A stretch of DNA of 64,000 bases from Acetobacterium paludosum (GCF_008086595.1 NZ_RXYA01000003.1:146129-210128); one strand, 5' to 3'; positions 35,177-44,643 are shown, counted from the first letter of the stretch. Translations and numbers: made by a program. Notes: generated by a model from the sequence alone, not told the origin.

Positions 35177-35491
35177 TTGTGTTGGGGGTATTTTAACATC
35201 AGCAGTCAGCATGTCTTCTATTTTTTATCTATTGAAGATTTGGAACAGATCAAAATCCTAAAAAAAGAACATATTACCGGTATTTTGATTTTTTATCAGG
35301 ATCACTTTGAATACGCTGATATTATAAACCAAACCTATCCAGATATTGAATACTTCTATGAAAAAGATGATCACTTCGTTCTTGTCTCTCATTCTAGAAA
35401 AATGGTTTTTCTTGTTAGAAAAGCTCAATTCCTCCAAGGTAATTCAGAAATGTTTGGGCAATTCATAAATAAGAAACGTAATCATATTTGA
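35177..35491 (+). pseudogene. Truncated YcxB-like gene (C-terminal half)
   Basis: 104 codons match only the C-terminal half of the two full-length YcxB-like proteins nearby (IEDLEQIKILKKEHITGILI, DHFEYADI, FYEKDDHFVLVSHSRKMVFL). The two membrane helices and the N-terminus are missing. No ribosome site precedes the apparent start. It ends beside a fragment of the dispersed intergenic repeat. Confidence 0.65.
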
Positions 35492-35520
35492 AGCGTAGTT
35501 CTTGGTAGCGGAAAAGGTAG
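35488..35520. repeat. Fragment of the dispersed intergenic repeat
   Basis: GCGTAGTTCTTGGTAGCGGA followed by AAAGGT matches the central part of the copies at 25971-26075 and 39343-39447. A further possible trace, ACTTCGAAAAGT, lies near 36421. Confidence 0.5.
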
Positions 35521-35671
35521 GTTTCTACTGGCAATTACGCACCCCCAAATATTTTTTTTTAAAAGGAGCTATTTCCCTATCTGAATGCTAAAATAAAGAT
35601 ATCAACTTCTTTGATTTTATTTCCATCACATTTTATGAAATCAAAATGCCAGTAATTTTGGAGGTTTAAAA

Positions 35672-36298
35672 TTGGAACCTAAATTCATCGTTCAAATCGA
35701 CTGTACTAAAAAAGAACTTCTTAAAGCTTGTTATGATTATCGGTATGAGGCAGCTCCTTTATATAAATATTTAATAGCCGTCGCTCTTTTCTGTTTTGCT
35801 GTAAATTTTTTTCCATCTCTTTATTTGTTCTTTTTTTCATCTTTATATCCAGATTATACGAATATTTTTCTGCTTCTTTGTATCCCTCTATGCTTTCTAG
35901 CCATGCTTCTTTACGTTTTAAACATTCCGCGTATTTGGCAATACCGTACCATTGGAACTCAATATAATGTTACTCTAAAAAAACTATTCCTGCTTAAAAA
36001 AAGTGGAACCACTGAAGATTTGGAAAGAATCCGGATAATAAAGAAGGGCCATATTTCAGGTACTCTGAATTTTTATCCCGATCACTTTGAGTACTCAGAT
36101 ATATTGAACAATACATATTTGGTTCAATATATTTACGAAAAGGATGATCATTTTATCGTCGTCTGTCATGCTAAAAAAATGGTTTTGCTCATTAAGAAAA
36201 GTCTTTTTCTTAAAGGCACACCTGAAGAATTCCGGACATTTTTGGATGAAAAGTATCAAGCTGTTCATCCAGGTGAAAAGCATCAAACTGCATCATAG
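35672..36298 (+). CDS. YcxB-like membrane protein, copy 1
   Basis: A 208-residue protein with a TTG start (GGAGG 9 nt upstream; the paralogue has ATG at the same place). The order is a short soluble N-terminus (FIVQIDCTKKELLKACYDYR), two membrane helices at about 35-90 and a C-terminal YcxB-like domain (KKGHISGTLNFYPDHFEYSD, IYEKDDHFIVVCHAKKMVLL, KSLFLKGTPEEFRTFL). The family is common in Firmicutes and functionally uncharacterised. It is very similar to the copy at 39707-40333 and to the truncated frame before it. Confidence 0.78.
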   Translation: MEPKFIVQIDCTKKELLKACYDYRYEAAPLYKYLIAVALFCFAVNFFPSLYLFFFSSLYPDYTNIFLLLCIPLCFLAMLLYVLNIPRIWQYRTIGTQYNVTLKKLFLLKKSGTTEDLERIRIIKKGHISGTLNFYPDHFEYSDILNNTYLVQYIYEKDDHFIVVCHAKKMVLLIKKSLFLKGTPEEFRTFLDEKYQAVHPGEKHQTAS

Positions 36299-36453
36299 AT
36301 TAAAATCAGTTCCTTTTTTTAATCTTACTTCTGCCTTGTTGCTAAGACCATTAATATGGATAGTCCCGCAATTGCAGACGTCCCATTGTTGATTTACAAT
36401 TAAAAATGACCCAACCTACAACTTCGAAAAGTTGCCTTGCCTTTTAATATCAA

Positions 36454-37305
36454 TTAGCAGTCAGGCCTATGCTGCCCAGTAAGCGTTTGAATAAACCAAT
36501 CAATGGTTGTAGACATAAGTTGATTAAAAACTCTCATATCACCAGAAAAGAGATTGAAAACATGATCAGCACCAGCAATGATTTCTGTTCTAGATTGTTC
36601 ATTCTGTGAAGATAAGATAATTTCCTCTCCGGTTATTGGGTTAACTGTCACATCAGCGGAACCATTTATTGTCATTACTGGGGCGTTCGAATTTGAAAAC
36701 ACTTCCAGAACATCGGTAGTATGTACATCATCAAACCAACTGAGACCTAGTTGAAGTGAACCGCGCCAGGGAAACGTTAAATTATAGAAACCATCCCTTT
36801 TTGCAATAGCATAATTTTCTTCCGATACCATTAAAGTGAGGTCAATGGATCCAGCCCAACAAAGAACCGATTTATATAACTGATTGGAACCGGCTGCCAG
36901 TAAAGCAATCGTCCCACCTTGACACCATCCCATAACTCCGATTCGATTGGGATCAACAGCTTCGAGACCGCCAATGTAATTTTGGGCAGCATCGGTATCG
37001 GAAATGGCGGTTTTAAAATTATAATTGATATAATCTTCGCTACTTTCGCCACTTCCAATAAAGTCAATACGAATACTCGCAATTCCGGCATCGTCAAGAG
37101 CATGTGCGGCAATTTTATATCCATCAGCTACTTCATTTTTATCTGATCCTGTCCCATGAAGCATCACGACGGCAGGAAATGTTCCTTGGCCATTTGGCAA
37201 ACAAATAGCAGCCGGAATTTGATAATTACCATTTTGGATAAAAACAGTTGATTCCGTAAATTCGGGAGTTTCTGTTTCATTTAATGCTTGTGTTTTTTTA
37301 TACAT
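36454..37305 (-). CDS. Alpha/beta hydrolase, dienelactone-hydrolase-like
   Basis: A 283-residue soluble enzyme of the alpha/beta-hydrolase fold. The oxyanion-hole region is VVMLHGTGSDKNE, and the nucleophile elbow reads GVMGWCQGGTIALL near residue 133, so the nucleophile is Cys rather than Ser, as in dienelactone hydrolases. The acid Asp lies in INGSADVTVN near 217 and the His in AGADHVFN near 249. Signal peptide absent. AAAGGAGATG precedes the ATG. It stands alone. The Cys nucleophile limits the likely reactions to activated esters or lactones; the substrate is unknown. Confidence 0.85.
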   Translation of the reverse strand: MYKKTQALNETETPEFTESTVFIQNGNYQIPAAICLPNGQGTFPAVVMLHGTGSDKNEVADGYKIAAHALDDAGIASIRIDFIGSGESSEDYINYNFKTAISDTDAAQNYIGGLEAVDPNRIGVMGWCQGGTIALLAAGSNQLYKSVLCWAGSIDLTLMVSEENYAIAKRDGFYNLTFPWRGSLQLGLSWFDDVHTTDVLEVFSNSNAPVMTINGSADVTVNPITGEEIILSSQNEQSRTEIIAGADHVFNLFSGDMRVFNQLMSTTIDWFIQTLTGQHRPDC

Positions 37306-37572
37306 AACATCTCCTTTTGAACACTTATCTAAACATTACAATATTTGTGGAAATAATTTCTAAAAAAGCGAAAACTTAAAACAAGCTATCACGATTGTCC
37401 GACTTAATAATTTCCCATTTCTTATTATTGTACCTTTGACTGGTTCATTTACTCCAACCTGGTGTGACATAGTCCAACATCACCCACAAGAATTCTTCAA
37501 AATCCATTGGATAAATATGAATTTGATTAACTTTTTCAAATCATACTTTTTTCTTTAAATTTACCAGATTAT

Positions 37573-37629
37573 AGACGGATAAGTCAAATAAAACGCATTA
37601 ATTTGATACTTTATTTGACTTATCTGTGT
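37573..37629. repeat. Long imperfect inverted repeat in a gene-poor interval
   Basis: Arms of about 20 nt (37573-37592 and 37610-37629), centred on AAGTCAAATAAA and TTTATTTGACTT, are followed by a T-run on the plus strand. No adjacent plus-strand gene ends here. The interval 37306-38308 otherwise holds only the IS256 remnant. Confidence 0.5.
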
Positions 37630-37879
37630 ATTTTTTAATAACTAGGCGCAAAGGAATAATAGTGGTTGCTCATAACAATTATTTGTTATTGAATTCATTA
37701 TAGCCCATCATTTGGGAATGGGTGCAGAGCTACGTGTTTCACTACCCGTCATCAGGACAATCCGACCTCGTACTGACCTGATGACGGCTTCGAATATCTT
37801 AAGTGCTATTGCCTCCGCTATCTTTAAATTCAATGATAGTCATAGCATTCTGGTGTGGATGCAGAATAAAAAGGGTTTT

Positions 37880-38112
37880 GATTGGAGAATTCTTAAAGGA
37901 AACAGCGATCAAAGTTAGTAAAATGATATTAATGAGCTCGTCAAAAAAATTGATTGCCCCGGTAGTTATGAACAGTCTGGAAGACAAATCGGATGACGAA
38001 TTGGGCTACACGAAGTATGATTATCGAAATAAGGAAACAAACAACCGCCGAAACGGATACTCCAGAAAAAACGGTCTATTCCAGCTTTGGTGATATTACA
38101 AGAAACCAATAA
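37880..38112 (+). pseudogene. IS256-family transposase remnant
   Basis: The plus strand encodes LEDKSDDELGYTKYDYRNKE and NNRRNGYSRK in one frame and then KTVYSSFGDIT in another. This is the N-terminal region of IS256-type Mutator transposases (typically ...HLGYxKYDxxNK...NxRNGYSxKT...G). It is frameshifted once and stops after about 70 residues, so it is an inactive fragment. The shared word ACCAATAAGTTAAGT follows at 38105-38119. Confidence 0.7.
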
Positions 38113-38308
38113 GTTAAGTAGAAAGACCTTACCACCTACTACGTGGAATAACTGAAGGAATGTATTCTGTTTTTTCAATCAACTCTAGATGATCCTGCTT
38201 ATTATTCATTTATCCCTTTCTGCTGATATCACAATTATTTAAAACACCAACATCTCACTTTCACCATCTGGTTATTCCTCTAAATTAAAAAGCTTTTTAT
38301 ATTGCATT

Positions 38309-39205
38309 TCAATTGTTATTATATGCCTTATCAATAATTATCTTTGCTTTTTCAAAATCCTCTTCTGTTTTAATAAGAATCTGTAAATCACCAGTACCAA
38401 AATGACCAATTCCTGTCATATCCCTTGTGAAACCATCTACAAGGTTTATTTCATCCGGGTTTAACCTCATGTGCAACAGAATCTTGCTTTGATATATTTC
38501 AGCACAGATAAAATTTTTTATTTTTTTGAAAGCAACATACAACTTTAGTTGATTTTCTGTTATATCGTCTCCCAATGACAAAATATAGTCTTTAATGGTT
38601 CCATAAATATCTTGTAGTTTTTGGGGGGCACCCTCATATTGTTGTAAAAATGTTTTATCAGTTCCACTTTTTTTCGGCAAAGTAATACTTAAGTTCTCTA
38701 TCATAGGTTTAACAGTCGGTGCATTAAGATGCTCAAATAGTATTAAATCATTCCCAAATTTTTTATATCGCACAAGTTTTATATTTCTCTGCATTTGATT
38801 GACAGCATGTTCATCAAACTTTGTAAAGTCGCTAGCAATACAAATAACACAAGGAATACTCCAGTCAATTTCATTTGCTTTTTTTATGCCCAGAATCTCC
38901 ATGACCAATAATTTAAAATCTGCCATATGATCTAACAGCCAGTCAAGATAAAATAGTCCTTGATTAATAACATTTTCATTAACACTGCGCTTGTACTCAA
39001 AAATAACAGGACAGTTATTCTCGTCAATTCCTAAGCTGTCAATCCGTCCATTAGTTATTTGAAACTCACTTTTGAGAAAGGTTACTCCAAAGAAAGCTGG
39101 CATATTCTTTTCAATAAGTATTTGAAGCTCCTTCTCCAAAGTAACAGAGGTGGAAGGAATCTCAGAAACACCATTTTGTACAGAGAATAATTTAATTTCA
39201 GCCAT
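38309..39205 (-). CDS. DUF5655 protein with PD-(D/E)xK nuclease-like N-terminal domain
   Basis: A 298-residue soluble protein. Residues 50-75 read GRIDSLGIDENNCPVIFEYK, an Asp...Glu-x-Lys arrangement as in restriction-type nucleases, followed by NQGLFYLDWL and a VRYKKFGNDLILFEHL strand. The C-terminal part (FICAEIYQSKILLHMRL ... RDMTGIGHFGTGDLQIL) is a DUF5655 domain. Such proteins occur scattered in bacteria and have been linked by context to DNA or RNA processing; activity is not established. It is monocistronic with an AAGGAGTGG site upstream. Confidence 0.78.
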   Translation of the reverse strand: MAEIKLFSVQNGVSEIPSTSVTLEKELQILIEKNMPAFFGVTFLKSEFQITNGRIDSLGIDENNCPVIFEYKRSVNENVINQGLFYLDWLLDHMADFKLLVMEILGIKKANEIDWSIPCVICIASDFTKFDEHAVNQMQRNIKLVRYKKFGNDLILFEHLNAPTVKPMIENLSITLPKKSGTDKTFLQQYEGAPQKLQDIYGTIKDYILSLGDDITENQLKLYVAFKKIKNFICAEIYQSKILLHMRLNPDEINLVDGFTRDMTGIGHFGTGDLQILIKTEEDFEKAKIIIDKAYNNN

Positions 39206-39342
39206 TTAACCACTCCTTGATGTATTTCAATTTTTAATTACCATCTTGATGCGATATAATCAATTTTATTAACGTTACGACTAATTGTATCAGAAATATA
39301 AAATAATTAAAGATATTCTTCTCACTTTATGTTTTTTAAACG

Positions 39343-39447
39343 ACAAAAAAAACCGCTACTTTACGTAACAGGTTCTATCAAACATCAATGTTGATGCGTA
39401 TTTCTTGGTGGCGGAGAAGGTTATACTTAACTCAACTTTTCGAAATT
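39343..39447. repeat. Dispersed intergenic repeat, copy B
   Basis: This block (CGCTACTTTACGTAACAGGT ... ATTTCTTGGTGGCGGAGAAG ... CAACTTTTCGAAAT) matches copy A at 25971-26075. It lies in a 500-bp gap (39206-39706) between the DUF5655 gene and a YcxB-like gene; the remainder shows no gene or strong hairpin. Confidence 0.65.
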
Positions 39448-39706
39448 ATTTTTCTTTTTTAATCCCATATATTTCACTAGATTAAACAAATCATTGCGTT
39501 TTAGCTACTTTCAAGTCTGTAACGTTTATTTCAAAAAAATTGTTCCGCTAAAAAGCAGCTCAATTTTATCGTATCCGATTTGTATTTTGCAATGATGAAT
39601 GATAAAATTATAATATTGACCTCTTAATTCAAATATTCGAAAAATTTTCAGTGCTTTTGACACGGTCTTTTATTTCATTGGAAAATAACGTTACAGGAGA
39701 TAAACT

Positions 39707-40333
39707 ATGGAACCTGAATTTATCGTTGAAATTGATTGTACAAAAGAAGAATTATTTAAAGCTTGCTATGATTATCGGTATGAGTCTTCTTCTTATCCAA
39801 CTGCGAGCAAAGTTTTTATTTTCTGTTTTGTTATCGGTTTTTTTTCAACTCTTTTTTTGCTAATTATTCCATCACCTATTTTTCTGAATAAAGTTAATAT
39901 CTTTATTCGTATTATGGCACCTGCATACTTTCTGATTACAGCTCTTTACTATTTCAACGTTCCACGACTTTGGCAATATAGCACCATTGCAACGCAATAT
40001 AATATTAATCTAAAAAAACTATTGATGTTAAAAAAAAATGCTGCCGCTGAAGATTTGGAACAGTTAAGAGCTATAAAAAAGGGGCATATTACAGGCACTC
40101 TGATTTTTTATTCCGACCACTTTGAGTACTCTGACCTGCTGAACAATACCTATCTCGTTCACTTTGTATACGAAAAAAATGATCATTTTATCATCGTTGC
40201 CCATAAGTATAAAATGGTTTTTCTCATTAAGAAAAGCCTTTTCCTGAAAGGAACTCCAGAAGAATTCCGAACATTTTTGGATGAAAAACACCAGGCTTCA
40301 CGTCCAGGTCAAAGAGATAATACTTCTCAATAG
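39707..40333 (+). CDS. YcxB-like membrane protein, copy 2
   Basis: A 208-residue paralogue of the protein at 35672-36298: N-terminus FIVEIDCTKEELFKACYDYR, two membrane helices at about 35-90, and the YcxB-like C-terminal domain with KKGHITGTLIFYSDHFEYSD and SLFLKGTPEEFRTFLDEK. ATG start with CAGGAGATAAACT upstream. Three related frames within 5 kb point to local duplication. The family's function is unknown; a regulatory membrane protein is possible. Confidence 0.78.
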   Translation: MEPEFIVEIDCTKEELFKACYDYRYESSSYPTASKVFIFCFVIGFFSTLFLLIIPSPIFLNKVNIFIRIMAPAYFLITALYYFNVPRLWQYSTIATQYNINLKKLLMLKKNAAAEDLEQLRAIKKGHITGTLIFYSDHFEYSDLLNNTYLVHFVYEKNDHFIIVAHKYKMVFLIKKSLFLKGTPEEFRTFLDEKHQASRPGQRDNTSQ

Positions 40334-40420
40334 ATATTCATCAATTATTTAAATGGAACTATTACACTAGATGATTCCATTTGAATCATTTTGCAATAGT
40401 TCCTTATTGTTATTGCTTCG

Positions 40421-42565
40421 TTATTTTAAATTACTATTCTCTTCTGATACTAAACCTACCAGTACCAATAATCCGGCAATCGCTGTTCCACCGGCAGCAA
40501 TTGGTGCTTCTGCAAGCAAAATCATTGCTAAAACAACAAGTGCAACTACTCCCGTCAATGCTATTATGCCCTCTTCAATTTGATTCAGTTCATTCGAATT
40601 ATCAGAATTCTTCTTGATTGTATAACACACTTCAACATAAATTGTTTCAGTATCAGTGCTACTTTCATGAATATCCTGCTCAACCTGAAGGTCAATTTGC
40701 AGATTTCCGGTGTCATCGATTTTAAAAGCAACAGTCATCGAACCATGTTCAACCGTATTTGCAATCGAAACCACTGGTTGCAAGGTTCCGGAATCTCCAA
40801 AAATCACTTTATTGCCTGCATCCATGCTATTAAAAATCGATTGTGCACTGGAAAACTCAACCTCATCAAATTGACCATTATTAATTGAAAGTGTGGTTTT
40901 ATTGTTGGACGGCACACTCTCTTTATCAATAATGGGTGTAAACTCTCCACTGATACCCATTTTATATTGTATATCAGCGATAGGAGTCGTGAAGCTATAG
41001 GTTACATCATTTGCCCAGCCGAGAGTCGGTGTCAAGTTAAGGGATTCCAGTGTATATTCGCAGAGAACCCGAGGTAAATTGGCGACGGTAACCGCGTCAA
41101 CCCCATTATCTCTTCCCGATGCAATCACTTTATCAACGTCCATAGCCAGCCATCCCTGTCCAACCGTTACTTCGGCATATTGATCAAATGCCCAATTGGA
41201 TGGGATTGTCTGGCCAATATTTCCTGAAAAGCCAGTGGACATATCGCATACATAACTGGCGACCGTATAACCTGCATTTGCAACCTTTTTGCATGAGCTT
41301 CTTGATGCGTAAATCCCTACCCGGTAATCAGAATTTTGACTCAGTGCTGTCTTTAATGCACTGAAATATGGGATAATATTTGATTCGACTTCATAATCAT
41401 ATACGTCAAAGTCAACGGCAAAATAAATGATTGTTGTTCGCGGCAATCCCAGCCGATCCGCTTTTTCAATGGCATACAAAGCATCTTTTGTTCCTTGAGC
41501 GCTGGTGAAATATCCGATTTCAGTAACACGATCCGCATTTTCATCACTTCCGGATCGTTCAAAGATTGGAATAAAATGAAGTCCGGTTGCCAATATACTA
41601 TCAATCTCTGTCAATGTCACTGGCCAGTATCCGCTCAGATAACGTCCCACATAGTTAATACCCGTATCTTTTAAATAACTTGCTCGTGCCGGCGAAATCC
41701 GATAGGTTGTATCGACTGCATTTGCACTCCGGTTCACATTTCCTTTGCTGACAAGCAATGCTGCCCATGTGGACAGACCCACGATTCCGTCAGCATCCAG
41801 GGCCATCATTTCCTGGAATGCAATCACTTTGTTTTCTACCCCATAGCCAAAGCCACCATCAAAATCTCCGGGATCAAAGCCATTGACATACAATAGATGT
41901 TGTAATAAAAGAACAAACTCCGTTTCGTCACTCCATATGGATATCAGCGGTGCTGAATTTTCAGTCATTAGACCGAAAACACCGTTGGGTTCGGTAATTC
42001 CCTCGGCTGCCTGGAATGCATATAAAAGGGCATTACAGGTGTTTCGTCCATAAATACCATCGCAGGGAACAATGTTCAAGTCTTTCCAAAAGTAGTCGCT
42101 ATATTTTTTGTTTAAATTCTTCTGAATTTCCCGAATTCGAGGATCTCCGTTCGAAATCAGGACGACCGCATCGGTGCTTAATATTCCTTTGAAAATTTTC
42201 GGTGTAACCACACTGTTCGCTACAAATCCAGCTTCTGACTGGAATTGATTCACACCTGAGATTGTATCACTGTCAAAAGTTCCAGTTAAATCGGCTGATG
42301 AGAAACCTTTGCACCATAATGCTCCCTGGAGAATCTTTACTCCATTTCCCGTTGCTCCACTTTGAAGTGTGGGGCAGGCTACGACGGTTGCGGGACCAAA
42401 CTCTCCCGTTGGACCTGCAATTCCAATTTCAATCTGTAGTGCTGAAATCAAAGAAGCGATTGTTCCATTACCGGTTGCTCCATCTTCATCACAATCGATA
42501 TAACCATTTCGTCCCAAATAGGTATTGTTTAACCATACCTGTGTCATTAATACTTTTTGATCCAT
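40421..42565 (-). CDS. DUF1906 glycoside-hydrolase-like protein with peptidoglycan-binding domains
   Basis: A 714-residue protein. Residues 1-280 contain two or three peptidoglycan-binding_1-type repeats (GVKILQGALWCKGFSSADLT ... and LLQHLLYVNGFDPGDFDGGF followed by ALDADGIVGLSTWAALL). Residues 300-480 form a DUF1906 (Rv2525c-like) TIM-barrel domain (YVGRYLSGYWPVTLTEIDSI, IIYFAVDFDVYDYE, VGIYASRSS). The last 50 residues hold a hydrophobic helix pair. No N-terminal signal peptide is visible, so export may be non-classical. ATG 42565 with AGAAGG upstream is preferred to the one at 42583. It probably acts on cell wall, possibly as a remnant phage or surface hydrolase. Confidence 0.82.
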   Translation of the reverse strand: MDQKVLMTQVWLNNTYLGRNGYIDCDEDGATGNGTIASLISALQIEIGIAGPTGEFGPATVVACPTLQSGATGNGVKILQGALWCKGFSSADLTGTFDSDTISGVNQFQSEAGFVANSVVTPKIFKGILSTDAVVLISNGDPRIREIQKNLNKKYSDYFWKDLNIVPCDGIYGRNTCNALLYAFQAAEGITEPNGVFGLMTENSAPLISIWSDETEFVLLLQHLLYVNGFDPGDFDGGFGYGVENKVIAFQEMMALDADGIVGLSTWAALLVSKGNVNRSANAVDTTYRISPARASYLKDTGINYVGRYLSGYWPVTLTEIDSILATGLHFIPIFERSGSDENADRVTEIGYFTSAQGTKDALYAIEKADRLGLPRTTIIYFAVDFDVYDYEVESNIIPYFSALKTALSQNSDYRVGIYASRSSCKKVANAGYTVASYVCDMSTGFSGNIGQTIPSNWAFDQYAEVTVGQGWLAMDVDKVIASGRDNGVDAVTVANLPRVLCEYTLESLNLTPTLGWANDVTYSFTTPIADIQYKMGISGEFTPIIDKESVPSNNKTTLSINNGQFDEVEFSSAQSIFNSMDAGNKVIFGDSGTLQPVVSIANTVEHGSMTVAFKIDDTGNLQIDLQVEQDIHESSTDTETIYVEVCYTIKKNSDNSNELNQIEEGIIALTGVVALVVLAMILLAEAPIAAGGTAIAGLLVLVGLVSEENSNLK

Positions 42566-42774
42566 TTTTATACCTTCTTTCATAAATTATTTTATGGAAT
42601 TAATAGTGTGCACGTATCAATTCAGAAGGACCAGTCCTTTTTTCTGCTTTAGTTTTACGCCCTATGCAACTTCGGGCAATTTTTCTTTGCTATGTTATCA
42701 GTTTATCAAAACATTTCTCATTTGGCTGTATACAAAGTGTCCGTTTTATTTTTAACCTCTAGTAACAATCTCGA

Positions 42775-43236
42775 TTATTTCATCTTTTTATCGGCTCTTG
42801 CGGAAACCGTTCGGATATAACCATAATCATGATTAAGCTCATCGGCAATTTCGACAAGACTTTTCCCCAAATATCGATGAGCATAGAAAACTTTTTTCTC
42901 GAGTTGATTCATCTGTAATATTGACTCTTCAATGATTCGCTTGCTTTTGTTTAATAAGAACAAGCTTCTGTTTTTTTCTACAATAACTTCTTTCAACCCT
43001 TGAATCTCTTTGAACAAATCCATTTTTTTCTCAAATTCTCTGGTGCTTGCTTCGCTTAATTTTGCTTCTAATTTGCCCAGACGACCTTCGTATCGCTTTT
43101 TTTCTTCTTGCTCAATGATTAGTTCTTGATTCAAATCCATCACATTAACGTGTTGATCAATCGCGCTTTTATTCCCCTTTTCTTTTTTGGCTCTCCGTCG
43201 ATTATCGGCAACTTTGGGATTGCTCTGTAAATTCAT
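42775..43236 (-). CDS. Small protein with sigma-70 region 4-like helix-turn-helix
   Basis: A 153-residue charged protein. A long coiled coil (about 35-110) is followed by LEKKVFYAHRYLGKSLVEIA and DELNHDYGYIRTVSARADKK, resembling sigma region 4 or phage ArpU/RinA-like regulators. The frame is open to 43269; ATG 43236 with GGTGG upstream is preferred. No clear target. It lies next to the DUF1906 gene on the same strand, with 209 nt between them. Anti-terminator or late-gene activator roles are possible if this is a prophage relic. Confidence 0.6.
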   Translation of the reverse strand: MNLQSNPKVADNRRRAKKEKGNKSAIDQHVNVMDLNQELIIEQEEKKRYEGRLGKLEAKLSEASTREFEKKMDLFKEIQGLKEVIVEKNRSLFLLNKSKRIIEESILQMNQLEKKVFYAHRYLGKSLVEIADELNHDYGYIRTVSARADKKMK

Positions 43237-43360
43237 TTTTTCCCACCTTTCATTTTTTGTATAGAACATATGTTCTTTTTTTTATTATCATACGCCTTAT
43301 ATTTCTCTCTGTCAATCATCTTAAAATAGAGCAAGGCTAATTTTCATTCGGTCACACAAA

Positions 43361-43401
43361 AAAAATGATTCAGTAAAAAAATGTTTTACTGAATCATTTT
43401 T
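43361..43401. terminator. Bidirectional terminator-like hairpin
   Basis: AAAAATGATTCAGTAAAA (43361-43378) pairs perfectly with TTTTACTGAATCATTTTT (43384-43401) around a short loop. No gene ends next to it, so it may be a relic or insulate the recombinase gene. Confidence 0.75.
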
Positions 43402-43630
43402 ATAAATTTTAAAAGATTCGCCTTTCTTTCACTAATCGCCTGAGTTTAAGCATAACTCTGACGTTCTATATTAAATCACCTTATTAATCTGATACAGCTG
43501 ATCTCTCAGATTAGGTTTTGCATAATGTCATTTCCTGGCTTACCCTTTCGATTGTTTCATCGCATATTCGACAAAGTAAGATAATCCATTCATAATGTTC
43601 ATAGAAACAAAATTAAGGAGAAATATACAA

Positions 43631-44554
43631 ATGATCAATCTTAAAACCATGTCTGAACTTTATTTAAACTACTGTCAATATCAAAAAAATCTTAATGCTA
43701 AAACCTTGAAAGCTTATGGGATTGACATCTCCCAATTCTTGTTATTTATGGGCGATACCAATGGACAATTAACAAAGATTAATTTATCCAATTACGCCAT
43801 AGTTCTGCACAAGACTTACAAACCAAAAACAATTAAGCGAAAAATAGCAAGTATTAAAGCTTTCTGTGGTTGGTTGGTATATGAAGATGTAATAATAGAA
43901 AATCCTTTTTCTAAACTAAATTTAAAATTTCAAGAACCATTCATTCTACCTCGAACAATTCCACTTGACGTAATTGAAACACTTTTACAAACGGCCTATC
44001 AAGAAATAAATTACGACTCTAATACAGCTTATCAAAAGCTAACATGTCTCCGCAATATAGCGGTCTTAGAGCTCTTGTTTGCGACTGGCGTAAGAGTATC
44101 AGAACTGTGCTCGTTAAAATCAGATGATATAAATCTTATAAATGGATTTGTACGTATTTATGGAAAGGGTTCAAAAGAACGAATAATACCAATTAGCAAC
44201 GCCGACGTGCTGTCTGCAATAAAAAAATATATGACTGCCTTTACTAAAAGCATCGACAGTTCAGGATATCTTTTTATCAACAGAAAAAACTGCCGTTTGT
44301 CAGAACAATCTGTTCGGTTTATGATTAATCAATATACAAAAAAAGCAAACATCGCTACACATATCACGCCACATATGTTTCGTCACTCATTCGCGACACT
44401 TTTGCTTGAAGAAGATGTGGACATCCGCTATATACAACAAATACTAGGGCATAGTTCAATAACAACAACTCAAATATACACACACGTTTCTACAAAAAAG
44501 CAAAATGATATTTTAACTTTAAAACATCCACGAAATAGAGTTTCAATAAAATAA
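43631..44554 (+). CDS. Tyrosine recombinase (XerC/XerD-like)
   Basis: A 307-residue site-specific recombinase. The N-terminal SAM-like DNA-binding domain (YLNYCQYQKNLNAKTLKAYG) is followed by a catalytic domain with Arg in ATGVRVSELCSL near residue 160, Lys in YGKGSKERIIPI, HMFRHSFATLLLE (His-x2-Arg), LGHSSITTT and the nucleophile Tyr in QIYTHVS near 288. All catalytic residues are present. AAGGAGAAATATACAA precedes ATG 43631. It lies 89 nt upstream of the radical SAM gene on the same strand. It could mobilise this island or be an independent Xer paralogue; no att-like direct repeat was recognised. Confidence 0.92.
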   Translation: MINLKTMSELYLNYCQYQKNLNAKTLKAYGIDISQFLLFMGDTNGQLTKINLSNYAIVLHKTYKPKTIKRKIASIKAFCGWLVYEDVIIENPFSKLNLKFQEPFILPRTIPLDVIETLLQTAYQEINYDSNTAYQKLTCLRNIAVLELLFATGVRVSELCSLKSDDINLINGFVRIYGKGSKERIIPISNADVLSAIKKYMTAFTKSIDSSGYLFINRKNCRLSEQSVRFMINQYTKKANIATHITPHMFRHSFATLLLEEDVDIRYIQQILGHSSITTTQIYTHVSTKKQNDILTLKHPRNRVSIK

Positions 44555-44605
44555 ACAAGTATGCGAATATAAGCATTTAATCAGTCGTTATCTATCCCCC
44601 TCTCT

Positions 44606-44630
44606 GAATGAAGGATAATTTGTAATTATC
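44606..44630 (+). promoter_or_regulatory. Dyad element before the radical SAM gene (copy 1 of 2)
   Basis: GGATAATTTGTAATTATC (44613-44630), preceded by GAATGAA, lies 13 nt before ATG 44644. The same 24 nt occurs at 48523-48546 in the same orientation relative to the convergent ATPase gene. The dyad has GATAATT arms and a TGT centre. It is either a shared operator or an RNA leader hairpin. Confidence 0.8.
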
Positions 44631-44643
44631 AGAGGTTTATCAA

